Shown here in pieces: positions 49,246 through 58,557 of a DNA stretch of 64,000 bases. A model generated the notes under the pieces. It did no database searches and was not told the origin of the DNA. It saw only the letters and a program-made list of their open reading frames with translations. The position numbers were made by a program, and so were the translations under genes. The stretch's first letter is position 1; each line of letters begins with the position of its first letter. This DNA comes from an uncultured Clostridia bacterium (GTDB lineage: Bacteria; Bacillota; Clostridia; UBA1381), in assembly GCA_934454145.1 (NCBI GenBank), contig CAKSFT010000006.1:1-64000 (forward strand), given 5' to 3'.

Positions 49246-49290
49246 AAACCGCATAAACGCTTAAAGATGTAGTGTTTATGCGGTTTCTTT
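49246..49290 (+). terminator. Terminator after tRNA-Glu
   Basis: AAACCGCATAAAC (49246-49258) pairs with GTTTATGCGGTTT (49274-49286), followed by CTTTT. A related hairpin follows tRNA-Leu at 58907-58947. Confidence 0.8.
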
Positions 49291-49342
49291 TATCTTTTTC
49301 GATTTAAAAATTTTTAAGTTTTTTAAACATTTTTAAATAAAA

Positions 49343-49414
49343 ATGTTGTCAAGCGGTTGTCAAAATTTGAGTGCTTATGATACAAAAAAGACGGGGCGGA
49401 TTTTCCGCCCCTTT
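49343..49414 (+). repeat. 72-bp repeat after tRNA-Glu, with terminator
   Basis: These 72 bp recur at 58778-58849 in inverted orientation with two mismatches. The unit contains TTGTCAAGCGGTTGTCAAAA, then GAGTGCTTATGATACA, and ends with a GGGGCGGA/TCCGCCCC hairpin and TTT, an intrinsic terminator. Confidence 0.85.
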
Positions 49415-49415
49415 C

Positions 49416-49550
49416 TCATTCATACAACCCGGCTCTGTCATTCATCACCATTTGGCGCATAAGTGATTCGGGAAGCTTCAAGTCACTTGCGGACGCGCCT
49501 CTGTACACGAAGCAGATATATTTGGGTTGGAATAAATTTTGCACAAACAA
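49416..49550 (-). CDS. Possible 44-residue small protein
   Basis: A frame beginning with TTG 3 bp after the stop of the GTPase gene encodes (M)FVQNLFQPKYICFVYRGAS and continues with ASDLKLPESLMRQMVMND before RAGLYE-stop. The composition looks like a real protein and the frame fills the gap to the repeat exactly. The ribosome binding site is poor and I recognise no family. It could be a coupled small gene or the end of a lost larger one. Confidence 0.35.
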   Translation of the reverse strand: MFVQNLFQPKYICFVYRGASASDLKLPESLMRQMVMNDRAGLYE

Positions 49551-49553
49551 CGG

Positions 49554-52100
49554 TTAAATTTTTTGTCCCGAAATAAATTTGCGTATTTCCTCCCTGACGT
49601 CGTTTACTTCCTTCAAAAAGCTGTCGGCGCTCACACGCAAAGCACCGTTTCCCAAAATTATAATCTGTTCCGTGCCGTCAGAGGTTGCAACCCTCACGCG
49701 GTGTTTTTTGCCCAGCTCGTGCGTAACCTTCTCTATATACATGTCTGCCGTTTCCGCCTCTTTGGTATAAACCACATGTATGTTGTTTATCGTTTCCACG
49801 CTCCCCGGGTTGTTTTTCACCTTGTATGCGTCAAATACAACTATCAGCTCACACTGTTTCACACCGCGATAGTCGGCAAGTATGTCAATCAGACGGCTGC
49901 GCGCCGAAAAAAGGCTTTCAGCCGCAAGCTTTTTCAGCTCCTCCCATGCAAATATGATGTTGTAGCCGTCAACAAGCAGATATTCCGGTCCCTTCGGCAC
50001 GGGCTTTGCTTTGAAATTCCGCGGCACACCGCAAGCCGGTTTGCGCACGCGCGCCTCACGATACGGTTCACGTCTGACAGGACCGTATGTGCGCTCAAAA
50101 ATCTGCATAAGTTCTTTGTCGTCAGCAATACTCTCTATATATCGGCGCACCTGTTCACCGTCGTTGTCCTCCCCGTCATCATCAAAATCGCTTTGTATGT
50201 GCATATACTCGCGCACCTTGTCCCATTTCACCAAAAACCCTGCACCATGAGAACAAAAAACCGAATCGGCAGTGTTTTCTATGTCACTGTCGCTGTCATA
50301 GCCTGTTTTTTCTATAACCTCTTTTTCATTGTGGCAAGGCTCATATCCCTTCACCGTGCAGGAAAGCTTTCCCTTTCCGCGTGTATATGCCGTGAGCTCT
50401 GCCTGATAATTTTGCATCGAACTCACAGGCGCACTGCCCGAAATCACCGCAAAATCCCCGCGGGTTTCGGGGGGCAAAAATTCACCGCCCATATTGCTTA
50501 TATCCGTCATTGCACGCCCGACATTCTCCGGCGGGACCGACAGCCTGAAGCTGTACCACGGCTCCAGTAACACGCTTTGTGCGCATTTGAGTCCCTGGCG
50601 CACGGCGCGATATGTCGCCTGGCGAAAATCGCCGCCCTCGGTGTGCTTTTTGTGTGCGCGCCCTGCCACAAGCGTAATCTTCATGTCGGTGATGGGCGAG
50701 CCTGTCAGCACACCCACATGCACCTTTTCCGCAAGATGTGTCAGAATCAGTCTTTGCCGGTTTCGGTCAAGGACATCTTCGCTCACATCAGACGCAAAGT
50801 GCAGTCCGCTTCCGCGATCTGCCGGTTCAAGCAAAAGGTGCACCTCCGCATAATGCCTCAGCGGTTCATAATGACCCACGCCTTCCGACGGCGCAGCAAT
50901 TGTTTCCTTATAGATTATTTCTCCGCTGCTGAAATTCACCTCGAGTCCAAAGCGTTCTTTCACAATCTGTTTCAAAACTTCCAGCTGAATCTCACCCATA
51001 ATCCTCACATGCAGAGCAGACAGCCGCTCGTCCCACGACACGTGAAACTGCGGTTCTTCCTCCTCCAGTGTGCGGAAATTCTTCAGCGCCTCGCGCATGT
51101 CCGTCCCCGGCGGAAAATCGACACGGTAAGATAGCACAGGTTCAATCACACTGCCCGAAAAATCATTTTCAATCCCAAAGCCCGTCCCCGGCACAGCCTT
51201 TGAAAGCCCTGTGACAGCACACACTTCTCCGGCACAAGCCTCGCTTACATTGTCAAAATTTCCCCCCGAATATATGCGTATCTGATTCACCTTTTCGCTG
51301 TGTCCGTCGCCGTGATACCGAAGCGGCGTCCTGACCCGCAAGCTTCCGCCCGTTATCTTCATAAAGGTCAGCTTTGCGCCGTTTTCATCGGTGCTTGTCT
51401 TGAAAACCTTTGCGCCGAATTCACTGTCTGCGCCTGCCTCCGGGCTATAGCGCATAAATCCTTCCAAAAATTCTTTTGTGCCCTTCAGCCTCAGCGCAGA
51501 GCCAAAATAACACGGAAAAATTTTTCTTTGCGATACAGCCTTTTTTATTTCCGCATCTGAAAGGGCGCCCTTTGACAAAAATTCCTCCATAAGCGTATCG
51601 GAGCACACCGCGGCTTCCTCCGCAAAATCGCCTTCAAAGTCAACACAGCAATCCCCCAGCTTTGCCTTCAGCTCTGCCATGACGCCGGCACGGTCAAACC
51701 CGGCAAGGTCTGTTTTGTTTACAAATATAAAAACAGGCATGTCGTATTGTGCCAAAAGCCCCCACAGTGTTTCTGTATGGCTCTGCACACCGTCGGAGGC
51801 GCTTATTATCAACACGGCGCAATCGGTGACACATAATGTTCTCTCGGTTTCTGCCGAAAAGTCCACATGCCCCGGCGTGTCCAGAAGTGTCAGCTCACAT
51901 TCCGGCAAATGGATCACCGCCTGTTTTGAGAAAATGGTGATTCCACGCTGACGTTCTATATGATGCGTGTCCAAAAACGCATTTTTGTGGTCCACCCTCC
52001 CCGGGGTGTGTATCTCGCCGCTGTGGTACAACAGGGCTTCGCAAAATGTCGTTTTTCCCGAGTCCACATGCGCCATGATGCCCGTTACAATTCTTTTCAT
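49554..52100 (-). CDS. EF-G/TetM-like GTPase fused to a NYN domain
   Basis: Residues 1 to about 640 are a complete translational GTPase: G1 AHVDSGKTT, G3 DTPGH, G4 NKTD, then domains II-V as in TetM-type ribosomal protection proteins. After an acidic linker (about 640-700) a NYN/YacP-like domain (about 705-848) begins with YLLVDGYNIIFAW and includes VVFDAYKVKNN and RVATSDGTEQ with the conserved acidic residues of PIN-like RNases. This fusion exists in other Clostridia. It may act on stalled or damaged ribosomes. I do not infer tetracycline resistance. 848 residues. Confidence 0.85.
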   Translation of the reverse strand: MKRIVTGIMAHVDSGKTTFCEALLYHSGEIHTPGRVDHKNAFLDTHHIERQRGITIFSKQAVIHLPECELTLLDTPGHVDFSAETERTLCVTDCAVLIISASDGVQSHTETLWGLLAQYDMPVFIFVNKTDLAGFDRAGVMAELKAKLGDCCVDFEGDFAEEAAVCSDTLMEEFLSKGALSDAEIKKAVSQRKIFPCYFGSALRLKGTKEFLEGFMRYSPEAGADSEFGAKVFKTSTDENGAKLTFMKITGGSLRVRTPLRYHGDGHSEKVNQIRIYSGGNFDNVSEACAGEVCAVTGLSKAVPGTGFGIENDFSGSVIEPVLSYRVDFPPGTDMREALKNFRTLEEEEPQFHVSWDERLSALHVRIMGEIQLEVLKQIVKERFGLEVNFSSGEIIYKETIAAPSEGVGHYEPLRHYAEVHLLLEPADRGSGLHFASDVSEDVLDRNRQRLILTHLAEKVHVGVLTGSPITDMKITLVAGRAHKKHTEGGDFRQATYRAVRQGLKCAQSVLLEPWYSFRLSVPPENVGRAMTDISNMGGEFLPPETRGDFAVISGSAPVSSMQNYQAELTAYTRGKGKLSCTVKGYEPCHNEKEVIEKTGYDSDSDIENTADSVFCSHGAGFLVKWDKVREYMHIQSDFDDDGEDNDGEQVRRYIESIADDKELMQIFERTYGPVRREPYREARVRKPACGVPRNFKAKPVPKGPEYLLVDGYNIIFAWEELKKLAAESLFSARSRLIDILADYRGVKQCELIVVFDAYKVKNNPGSVETINNIHVVYTKEAETADMYIEKVTHELGKKHRVRVATSDGTEQIIILGNGALRVSADSFLKEVNDVREEIRKFISGQKI

Positions 52101-52144
52101 AAAAAAACCTGTCCTTTTTATTTTTCATATTTATCTTTCATTCA

Positions 52145-52173
52145 ATCATACCACAAAAACCCGTCTTTTTCAA
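52145..52173 (-). promoter_or_regulatory. Promoter of the GTPase-NYN gene
   Basis: Minus-strand TTGAAA (52168-52173), 17 nt, TATGAT (52145-52150), about 45 bp before the start codon. Confidence 0.65.
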
Positions 52174-52224
52174 CATTGGCGCCGCAGATATTTTCCGCAC
52201 AAGACAAAAAATTTTATAAAATAA

Positions 52225-52253
52225 TTGAAATATCCGGACATTTGGGTTATAAT
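52225..52253 (+). promoter_or_regulatory. Promoter of the ung-polA operon
   Basis: TTGAAA (52225-52230), 17 nt, TATAAT (52248-52253). The repeat copy at 52269-52338 would be transcribed as part of the ung leader. Confidence 0.75.
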
Positions 52254-52268
52254 TGATTTATATATAGA

Positions 52269-52338
52269 TAATTGTAAAACTAATGTTTTCCAATTAAAAT
52301 TCTTTGTGGCTAATTGTAAAATTTACATTTTACAATTA
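52269..52338. repeat. Dispersed two-hairpin repeat, copy 2
   Basis: The same left hairpin as at 17958 (one base different, AATG for AACG in the loop) and the same 28-bp palindrome (52311-52338) are here only about 10 bp apart. It lies between the promoter and start codon of ung. Confidence 0.75.
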
Positions 52339-52373
52339 CCTAATTGATTTAAAAGCATAAAAGGGTGAAAAAT

Positions 52374-53048
52374 ATGGTAAATATAGGAAATGACTGGGAC
52401 GAAGTCCTCCGCGGCGAATTTGACAAAGAATATTATCTGCAGCTGCGCAATTTTTTAAAATATGAATATTCACACTACAAAATCCATCCGGGAATGTATG
52501 ACATATTCAACGCACTGAAATGGACGCCTTATAAAGACACAAAAATTGTGATTTTCGGGCAGGACCCCTACCACGGCGAAAACCAGGCACACGGGCTTGC
52601 ATTCTCTGTGCAAAAGGGCGTGGAAATCCCCCCTTCGCTTGTGAATATCTACAAAGAACTCCAAAACGAACTGGGGCTTTATATCCCCAACAACGGCTAT
52701 CTGGAAAAATGGGCGCGCCAGGGCGTACTTTTGCTTAATGCGTCACTCACCGTGCGTGACGGCGCGGCAAACTCTCACCGCGGCAAGGGCTGGGAAATAC
52801 TCACCGGCAAAATTGCGGAAAAACTGAACGAACGCGGCGACCCGATAATTTTTATGCTTTGGGGGAATAATGCAAAAGAGAAACAACAGTTTATAACAAA
52901 CCCTCAGCACGTGATTTTCACCGCGGCGCACCCCAGCCCCTTGTCTGCCTCACGCGGATTTTTCGGGTGCGGTCACTTCAAAAAAGCAAACGACCTTTTG
53001 AGAAGCTGGGGAAAAGAACCAATTGACTGGCAGATTGAAAACTGCTGA
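52374..53048 (+). CDS. ung: Uracil-DNA glycosylase, family 1
   Basis: The enzyme removes uracil from DNA in base excision repair. The water-activating motif GQDPYHGENQAHGLAFSV and the C-terminal HPSPLSASRGFFGCGHF are diagnostic for family 1. The ATG at 52374 follows AAAGGGTG; a GTG three codons upstream overlaps that site. 224 residues. It is the first gene of an operon with polA, 15 bp apart. Confidence 0.96.
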   Translation: MVNIGNDWDEVLRGEFDKEYYLQLRNFLKYEYSHYKIHPGMYDIFNALKWTPYKDTKIVIFGQDPYHGENQAHGLAFSVQKGVEIPPSLVNIYKELQNELGLYIPNNGYLEKWARQGVLLLNASLTVRDGAANSHRGKGWEILTGKIAEKLNERGDPIIFMLWGNNAKEKQQFITNPQHVIFTAAHPSPLSASRGFFGCGHFKKANDLLRSWGKEPIDWQIENC

Positions 53049-53063
53049 TTTTACGGAGGAATT

Positions 53064-55721
53064 ATGAAAAAATTACTTATTATAGATTCAAACAGCATAA
53101 TAAACCGCGCGTTTTACGGTGTGCGCTATCTTTCCGCAAAGGACGGCACCCCGACAAATGCAGTGTTTGGATTTTTGAAAACCCTTTTCAAGCTTATAGA
53201 CGAAAACCACCCCGATTATATCTGTGCCGCATTCGACCTCAAGGCACCGACCTTCCGCCACAAAATGTATGACGCCTACAAGGCACAGCGAAAGCCGATG
53301 CCCGACGACCTTGCGCGGCAAATGCCCATTGCAAAGGATATCCTTTGCCGCATGGGTGTGACAATCCTTGAAAAAGAAGGCTTTGAGGCGGACGACATAA
53401 TCGGCACCGTTTCCGAGCTGTGCGAAGAATCGGGCATAGAATGTCTAATTGCCACAGGCGACAAGGATGACCTTCAGCTTGCCTCTGACAAGACAAAGGT
53501 CATACTGACCGTCACAAAAAGCGGTGTAAACGAAACAATCTGCTATAGCGACAAAGAAGTTTTTGAAAAATACGGCGTGACCCCGGCGGAATTTATCGAC
53601 GTAAAAGCGCTCATGGGGGACGTTTCCGACAATATCCCCGGGGTCGCCGGGGTGGGCGAAAAAACTGCACTTTCGCTTATACAAAAGCACAAAAGCATAG
53701 AATACATCTACGAGAATATAGATGACATAGGACTAAAAGGCGCAATGCTTCAGAAAATGAAAAACGGCATGGATTCTGCATTTTTAAGCAAAACCCTGGC
53801 GACAATCGACCGCCATGTTCCGATTGATTTTGATTTTTCAAAATGTGAATTTGAGGGCACAACAGAGTCGCTGGGCACACCCGATGCCGCCGATATCCTC
53901 CATTCTCTGAACCTTGAGAGCATCGTAAAAAGGCTGAACGTTTCCCCTTCGGAGGCAAAAAAAGCCCCTGTGCGCGACATCTTTGAGGGTACAAAAAAAG
54001 TAAGAATACAAAACACCGCGGAGCTTGAAGAGCTTGCGGACAAAATCTGCCGTGCCGGAGAATGTTCGTGTCTTTTCAGGTTCAACGCACTTTCTCTCTC
54101 TTCTGTCGGGATTGCTGTCGGGGACACTGCATATTATGCGGATTTTGATGATATTGAGGACGCATTGCGGATTCTTTGGCCGATGCTTGCTGACGAAAAG
54201 ATAAAAAAATACACTTTTGACATAAAGGACACCATTGTAAACCTTGCGGACAAGTTCAAGATGCGCGGCATCGCCTATGACTGCGCCGTTGCGGCATATC
54301 TCATAAACCCTGCACGTGCAGGCTACAGCCTTGGCGGAATTGCAGAGGAATTTTTGGGCGTCACCCTTGACACAAGCACATCGGGTGCGCAAATATCACT
54401 TTTTGAAGAGGACAATTCTTTTGACGAAGTGTGCATGTCCGTGCTGGCGATACGGCCGCTTATGGAAGAAACAAAAAAGCTTCTGGAGGAAAACGGACAG
54501 ACTGCGCTTTATTATGACATAGAACTCCCTCTTGTGACGGTGCTTGCGGATATGCAGACAGAAGGGGTTAAGGTCGACACAGAACAGCTTAAACATTTCT
54601 CCGACACACTCTCGGAGAGGATAGATGTGCTTGTCGGCGAAATCTATAACCTTGCCGGCGAGGAATTTAACATCAACTCACCGAAACAGCTGGGGGTAAT
54701 CCTCTTTGAAAAGCTTGGCATGAAGACAGGCAAAAAGACAAAAACAGGATATTCCACAAACATTGATGTACTTGAAAAGCTGAAAACCGAACACCCCATA
54801 ATAGAAAAACTGATTGAATACCGACAGCTGTCAAAGCTAAAAAGCACATACTGCGACGGGCTCATGAACGTAATTGACAAAAACACCGGCAGAATACATT
54901 CTCAGTTTAAACAGCTTGTGACGGTGACAGGCAGAATAAGCTCCACAGAGCCGAACTTGCAGAATATCCCGGTGAGAACCGAGCTTGGCAGAGAGCTGAG
55001 AAAAATGTTTGTCGCGGGCGACGACTCCAAAATCCTGATTGACGCCGACTATTCTCAGATTGAGCTCCGCGTCCTTGCGCACATATCCGGCGACAAAACC
55101 ATGATTGATGCATTCCGCCGCAACGAGGACATACACGCCGTCACGGCTTCGCAGGTGCTTGCAAAACCGATAAGCGAAATCACAAAAGAAGAGCGCAGCA
55201 GCGCAAAAGCGGTAAACTTCGGCATAGTATACGGAATCGGCGAATACAGTCTTTCCCGCGACCTGGGGATATCGGTAAAAAAGGCAAAAGAATATATAAC
55301 GGGTTATCTTGACAAGTACAGCGGCGTCCGCCAATACATGGAAAACATCAAAGAACAGGCAAGGCGCAACGGCTGTGTGAAAACCCTCATGAACCGCATA
55401 CGCTATATCCCGGAGTTGAAATCCTCCAATTTCAACACCCGTTCTTTCGGCGAAAGGGTTGCCCTGAACACCCCAATCCAGGGGACAGCGGCAGACATCA
55501 TCAAGCTTGCCATGGTAAGAGTTCACAGACGGCTTGAAAAAGAGGGGTTGGCGGCGCGTCTGATTTTGCAGGTGCACGACGAACTGATTGTGGAGGCCCC
55601 CATTGCGGAAGAAGAAAAGGTGCGCGCACTTTTGAAAGAAGAAATGGAACATGCCGTGGACTTTTCCGTTCCGCTGATTGCCGACACGGCATCGGGGAGA
55701 AGCTGGTATGACGCAAAATAA
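53064..55721 (+). CDS. polA: DNA polymerase I
   Basis: Residues 1-290 are the 5'-3' exonuclease (ADDIIGT, DVSDNIPGVAGVGEKTA). The central 3'-5' exonuclease-like domain (about 300-460) lacks the D-x-E of motif I (FRFNALSLSSVGIA at that place), so proofreading is probably absent, as in many Firmicutes. The polymerase domain has motif A DADYSQIELRVLAHISGD, motif B RSSAKAVNFGIVYG and motif C LQVHDELIVE. It fills gaps in repair and removes RNA primers. GGAGG precedes the ATG by 4 nt. 885 residues. Confidence 0.97.
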   Translation: MKKLLIIDSNSIINRAFYGVRYLSAKDGTPTNAVFGFLKTLFKLIDENHPDYICAAFDLKAPTFRHKMYDAYKAQRKPMPDDLARQMPIAKDILCRMGVTILEKEGFEADDIIGTVSELCEESGIECLIATGDKDDLQLASDKTKVILTVTKSGVNETICYSDKEVFEKYGVTPAEFIDVKALMGDVSDNIPGVAGVGEKTALSLIQKHKSIEYIYENIDDIGLKGAMLQKMKNGMDSAFLSKTLATIDRHVPIDFDFSKCEFEGTTESLGTPDAADILHSLNLESIVKRLNVSPSEAKKAPVRDIFEGTKKVRIQNTAELEELADKICRAGECSCLFRFNALSLSSVGIAVGDTAYYADFDDIEDALRILWPMLADEKIKKYTFDIKDTIVNLADKFKMRGIAYDCAVAAYLINPARAGYSLGGIAEEFLGVTLDTSTSGAQISLFEEDNSFDEVCMSVLAIRPLMEETKKLLEENGQTALYYDIELPLVTVLADMQTEGVKVDTEQLKHFSDTLSERIDVLVGEIYNLAGEEFNINSPKQLGVILFEKLGMKTGKKTKTGYSTNIDVLEKLKTEHPIIEKLIEYRQLSKLKSTYCDGLMNVIDKNTGRIHSQFKQLVTVTGRISSTEPNLQNIPVRTELGRELRKMFVAGDDSKILIDADYSQIELRVLAHISGDKTMIDAFRRNEDIHAVTASQVLAKPISEITKEERSSAKAVNFGIVYGIGEYSLSRDLGISVKKAKEYITGYLDKYSGVRQYMENIKEQARRNGCVKTLMNRIRYIPELKSSNFNTRSFGERVALNTPIQGTAADIIKLAMVRVHRRLEKEGLAARLILQVHDELIVEAPIAEEEKVRALLKEEMEHAVDFSVPLIADTASGRSWYDAK

Positions 55722-55766
55722 GGGAAAGCAAAAAAACTCCGAAAAACAAGAAAAGGAGAGAAGAAC

Positions 55767-56351
55767 ATGATTATCCTTGGCATAACCGGCCCGACCGGCG
55801 CCGGGAAGACCACGGTGTCGCGGATTTTTTCCGACAACGGCATAAAAGTCATAGACACCGACATCACGGCACGAGAAATCACCGCACCCGGCAAGCCCGC
55901 ACTTTCGGAGCTTGCCGAATGCTTTGGCGAAAAAATACTGACAAACGGCGCACTCAACCGCGCAGCCCTTGCAAAAATCGCTTTTTCCGACAAGGACGCA
56001 CTCCTGAAGCTGAACAAAATCACCCACAAATATATCACCGAAGAGGTGCTGGCAGAGATAAACAGCTATGAGGGGGACATCATCGGCATAGACGGCGCCG
56101 TGCTTATCGAAAGCGGTATATCAAAGCTCTGCACACGCGTGCTTTGCGTGCTTGCCGATGAGGAAACACGAAAAAAACGCATAATGAAAAGGGACTCCAT
56201 TTCCGCATCTGATGCGGATTTAAGAATTTCTTCACAAAAAAATAATAGTTTTTATATTGAAAATTCAAACTACATAGTGTATAATAACGATAGAGATGAC
56301 TTGCAAAAACAGGCGGAGAAGGTAATAAATGAATTAAGGAGTATGGTTTGA
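55767..56351 (+). CDS. coaE: Dephospho-CoA kinase
   Basis: Last step of coenzyme A synthesis: phosphorylation of the ribose 3'-OH. The P-loop GPTGAGKTT (residues 8-16), VIDTDITAREI and the lid region with RIMKRDSIS are present. 194 residues, as usual. In Clostridia coaE commonly follows polA; here the gap is 45 bp and the stop overlaps the next start by 4 bp. Confidence 0.93.
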   Translation: MIILGITGPTGAGKTTVSRIFSDNGIKVIDTDITAREITAPGKPALSELAECFGEKILTNGALNRAALAKIAFSDKDALLKLNKITHKYITEEVLAEINSYEGDIIGIDGAVLIESGISKLCTRVLCVLADEETRKKRIMKRDSISASDADLRISSQKNNSFYIENSNYIVYNNDRDDLQKQAEKVINELRSMV

Positions 56352-56959
56352 GAAAGATATTAAAATTTCTTTGTTTTATTGCGGCGGTCTTTGTGATAAT
56401 ATCGCTGACAAAAACCGCATATAATTTAATTATGCATGCCCTCTATCCCGTAAGGTATTATGAATATATCGACAAATATTCGGCAGAATACGGGCTTGAC
56501 GAATATCTTGTCATGGGCGTCATAAAGGCAGAGAGCAATTATATCCATGATGCGCACTCCGGTGTGGCGCGCGGGCTTATGCAGATAACCGAGGACACGG
56601 CATACTGGATTTCGGAAAAGATAGGCTTAGATTTTGAGCCCGATGATGTCGAAAACCCGCAAATCAATATACGTATGGGGTGCTATTATCTGCGCTATCT
56701 TACGGATTATTATGACGGCAACACCGATGTTGCCCTTGCGGCATACAACGCCGGCATGGGCAATGTTTCAAAATGGCTTTCGGACTCACGATATTCTCCC
56801 GACGGGGAAAACCTCACGGAGATTCCTTTCTCGGAAACAAAAAACTATGTGAAAAAAGTCAACGAATACACAAAGACTTACAGAAAGCTTTATGATTTGG
56901 AAACAACCGTGAAAACAGCCGTTTCCAAATATCAAAAGAATCTCACAAGCGAAAATTGA
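56348..56959 (+). CDS. Membrane-anchored lytic transglycosylase
   Basis: One N-terminal membrane segment (residues 4-27) is followed by an SLT/GEWL-like domain: the catalytic Glu in VMGVIKAESNYIHDAHS, then ARGLMQITEDTA, NIRMGCYYLRYL and ALAAYNAGMGNVSKW. It cleaves peptidoglycan glycan strands to 1,6-anhydro products outside the membrane. The start is TTG, within the TTGA overlap with coaE. 203 residues. Confidence 0.9.
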   Translation: MRKILKFLCFIAAVFVIISLTKTAYNLIMHALYPVRYYEYIDKYSAEYGLDEYLVMGVIKAESNYIHDAHSGVARGLMQITEDTAYWISEKIGLDFEPDDVENPQINIRMGCYYLRYLTDYYDGNTDVALAAYNAGMGNVSKWLSDSRYSPDGENLTEIPFSETKNYVKKVNEYTKTYRKLYDLETTVKTAVSKYQKNLTSEN

Positions 56960-57019
56960 AAAACCGAAACCGACCGCCCTTCGGTTTTGGGCAAATAAAC
57001 CGGGCAGAAAGGACATATT

Positions 57020-57637
57020 ATGATTATAACAATCGGCAGACAGTACGGCAGCGGCGGAAGAGAGTTGGGAGAAAAGCTGGCACAAAAGCTTGGGTACAAG
57101 TTCTATGATGAAGAATTGGTGAATATGGCGGCGGAAAAGAGCAACATGAGCTCTGACATACTCCGCATGGCGGACGAAAAAGCAACGAAAAGTTTGCTAT
57201 ACTCTATAGTTACGGGCATGGACTCGAGGTTTTTAAACCCGTATTATGAACTCCCGATAAATGACAAGCTTTTTATTGAGCAGTCAAACGTCATAAAATC
57301 CCTTGCCGAAGAGGGCAACTGCGTCATTGTGGGCAGATGCGCCGACTATGTGCTGGAAAATGCAAAAATCCCGTCGGTAGATTTGTTTGTATATGCAACC
57401 ATGGAGCACAAAATTGAAAGAATCTCAAAAAAATATGACCTGACAAAAGAAAAGGCAAAGGACAAAATCAAAAAAATCGAAAAAGGCAGAAAAACTTATT
57501 ATAACTATTATTCCAACAGAGAATGGGGAAATATCGCAAACTATGACCTGTGCATAAGCACAAGCAAAATCTCGGTTGATGACGCCGTTGATGTTGCCAT
57601 AACCTTCATCAACAAACCGGAGGTTGACTCAATATGA
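57020..57637 (+). CDS. Cytidylate kinase-like protein
   Basis: The 205 residues start IITIGRQYGSGGRELGEKLA with a P-loop-like QYGSGGRE and contain FYDEELV and IVGRCADYVL, as in the cytidylate kinase-like family of Clostridia (distinct from Cmk). The substrate of this subgroup is not established. AGAAAGGAC precedes the ATG, and the stop overlaps uppP by 4 bp. Confidence 0.85.
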   Translation: MIITIGRQYGSGGRELGEKLAQKLGYKFYDEELVNMAAEKSNMSSDILRMADEKATKSLLYSIVTGMDSRFLNPYYELPINDKLFIEQSNVIKSLAEEGNCVIVGRCADYVLENAKIPSVDLFVYATMEHKIERISKKYDLTKEKAKDKIKKIEKGRKTYYNYYSNREWGNIANYDLCISTSKISVDDAVDVAITFINKPEVDSI

Positions 57638-58452
57638 TAGAATTTATCAAAGCGTTCATCCTGGGAATCATAGAAGGCATAACGGAATGGCTCCCGATTT
57701 CCAGCACCGGGCATATGATACTCTTCAACGAGTTTTCAAACACCACAAAGGCATCTTTCCTTGCCTCTGACGTGTTTTTGTATGTGATTCAGCTCGGCGC
57801 AATATTGGCAATCGTGACACTCTATTTCAGAAAACTGAATCCGTTTTCACCCTCAAAAACAAAAACAGAAAAGCAAAACACCTGGCAGATGTGGTTTAAG
57901 GTCATTGCGGCATGCATACCTGCCGCGGTCATCGGTCTTTTGCTTAACGATTTTATGGAGCATTTTGAAAATCCCTTTGTGATAAGCGCCACATTGATAA
58001 TATACGGCATACTTTTCATTGTAATCGAACGCCGAAACAAAATTGCGCCCGTCACAAGCCTGGATTCTCTTACATACAAGACAGCAATGATGATAGGGCT
58101 TTTTCAGGTGCTTTCCATAATCCCCGGCACGTCACGTTCCGGCGCGACAATCCTCGGTGCAATAATTCTTGGGTGTTCCAGGGAGGTTGCTGCAGAATTT
58201 TCTTTCTTTTTGGCAATCCCGGTTATGTTCGGGGTCAGCATTTTGAAGCTTGCCACCAATGACTATGTCATGACGGGCGCCGAATGGGGTATATTGATTC
58301 TCGGCATGATTACGGCATATCTCGTTTCCATGGCGGCGGTCAAATTCCTTATGAACTATGTCAGGAAACACGACTTTGAGGCATTTGGATTATACAGAGT
58401 AATCCTCGGGATAGTCGTTATTGCATATTTTGGCATAAGAGCATTTGTATAG
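57634..58452 (+). CDS. uppP: Undecaprenyl-diphosphatase
   Basis: This membrane enzyme recycles undecaprenyl diphosphate for cell-wall synthesis. Both active-site motifs are visible: GIIEGITEWLPISSTGHMIL near the N-terminus and PGTSRSGATI in the middle, with about eight membrane segments. Overproduction of the family gives bacitracin resistance. 272 residues; last gene of the operon. Confidence 0.95.
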   Translation: MIEFIKAFILGIIEGITEWLPISSTGHMILFNEFSNTTKASFLASDVFLYVIQLGAILAIVTLYFRKLNPFSPSKTKTEKQNTWQMWFKVIAACIPAAVIGLLLNDFMEHFENPFVISATLIIYGILFIVIERRNKIAPVTSLDSLTYKTAMMIGLFQVLSIIPGTSRSGATILGAIILGCSREVAAEFSFFLAIPVMFGVSILKLATNDYVMTGAEWGILILGMITAYLVSMAAVKFLMNYVRKHDFEAFGLYRVILGIVVIAYFGIRAFV

Positions 58453-58496
58453 GGTTGTATAAATAAAAAAGTGCGATGATTCGCACCTCAACACCC

Positions 58497-58533
58497 CTAC
58501 CCCTCAATCTTGAGGGGTAGGCTTTTCTTTTTT
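58497..58533 (+). terminator. Terminator after uppP
   Basis: CTACCCCTCA pairs with TGAGGGGTAG (4-nt loop), followed by GCTTTTCTTTTTT. A smaller GTGCGA/TCGCAC hairpin precedes it. Confidence 0.9.
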
Positions 58534-58557
58534 CTAATTCTGTGTTAGAATATGCAT

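Noticed and set aside
49554..51500. Tetracycline resistance gene of the tet(M) type
   Set aside because: Only the fold is shared; the fused NYN domain and overall divergence point to a chromosomal housekeeping or stress factor, and resistance cannot be inferred.
54837..56027. 396-codon minus-strand frame opposite polA and coaE
   Set aside because: Antisense shadow of two clearly identified genes.
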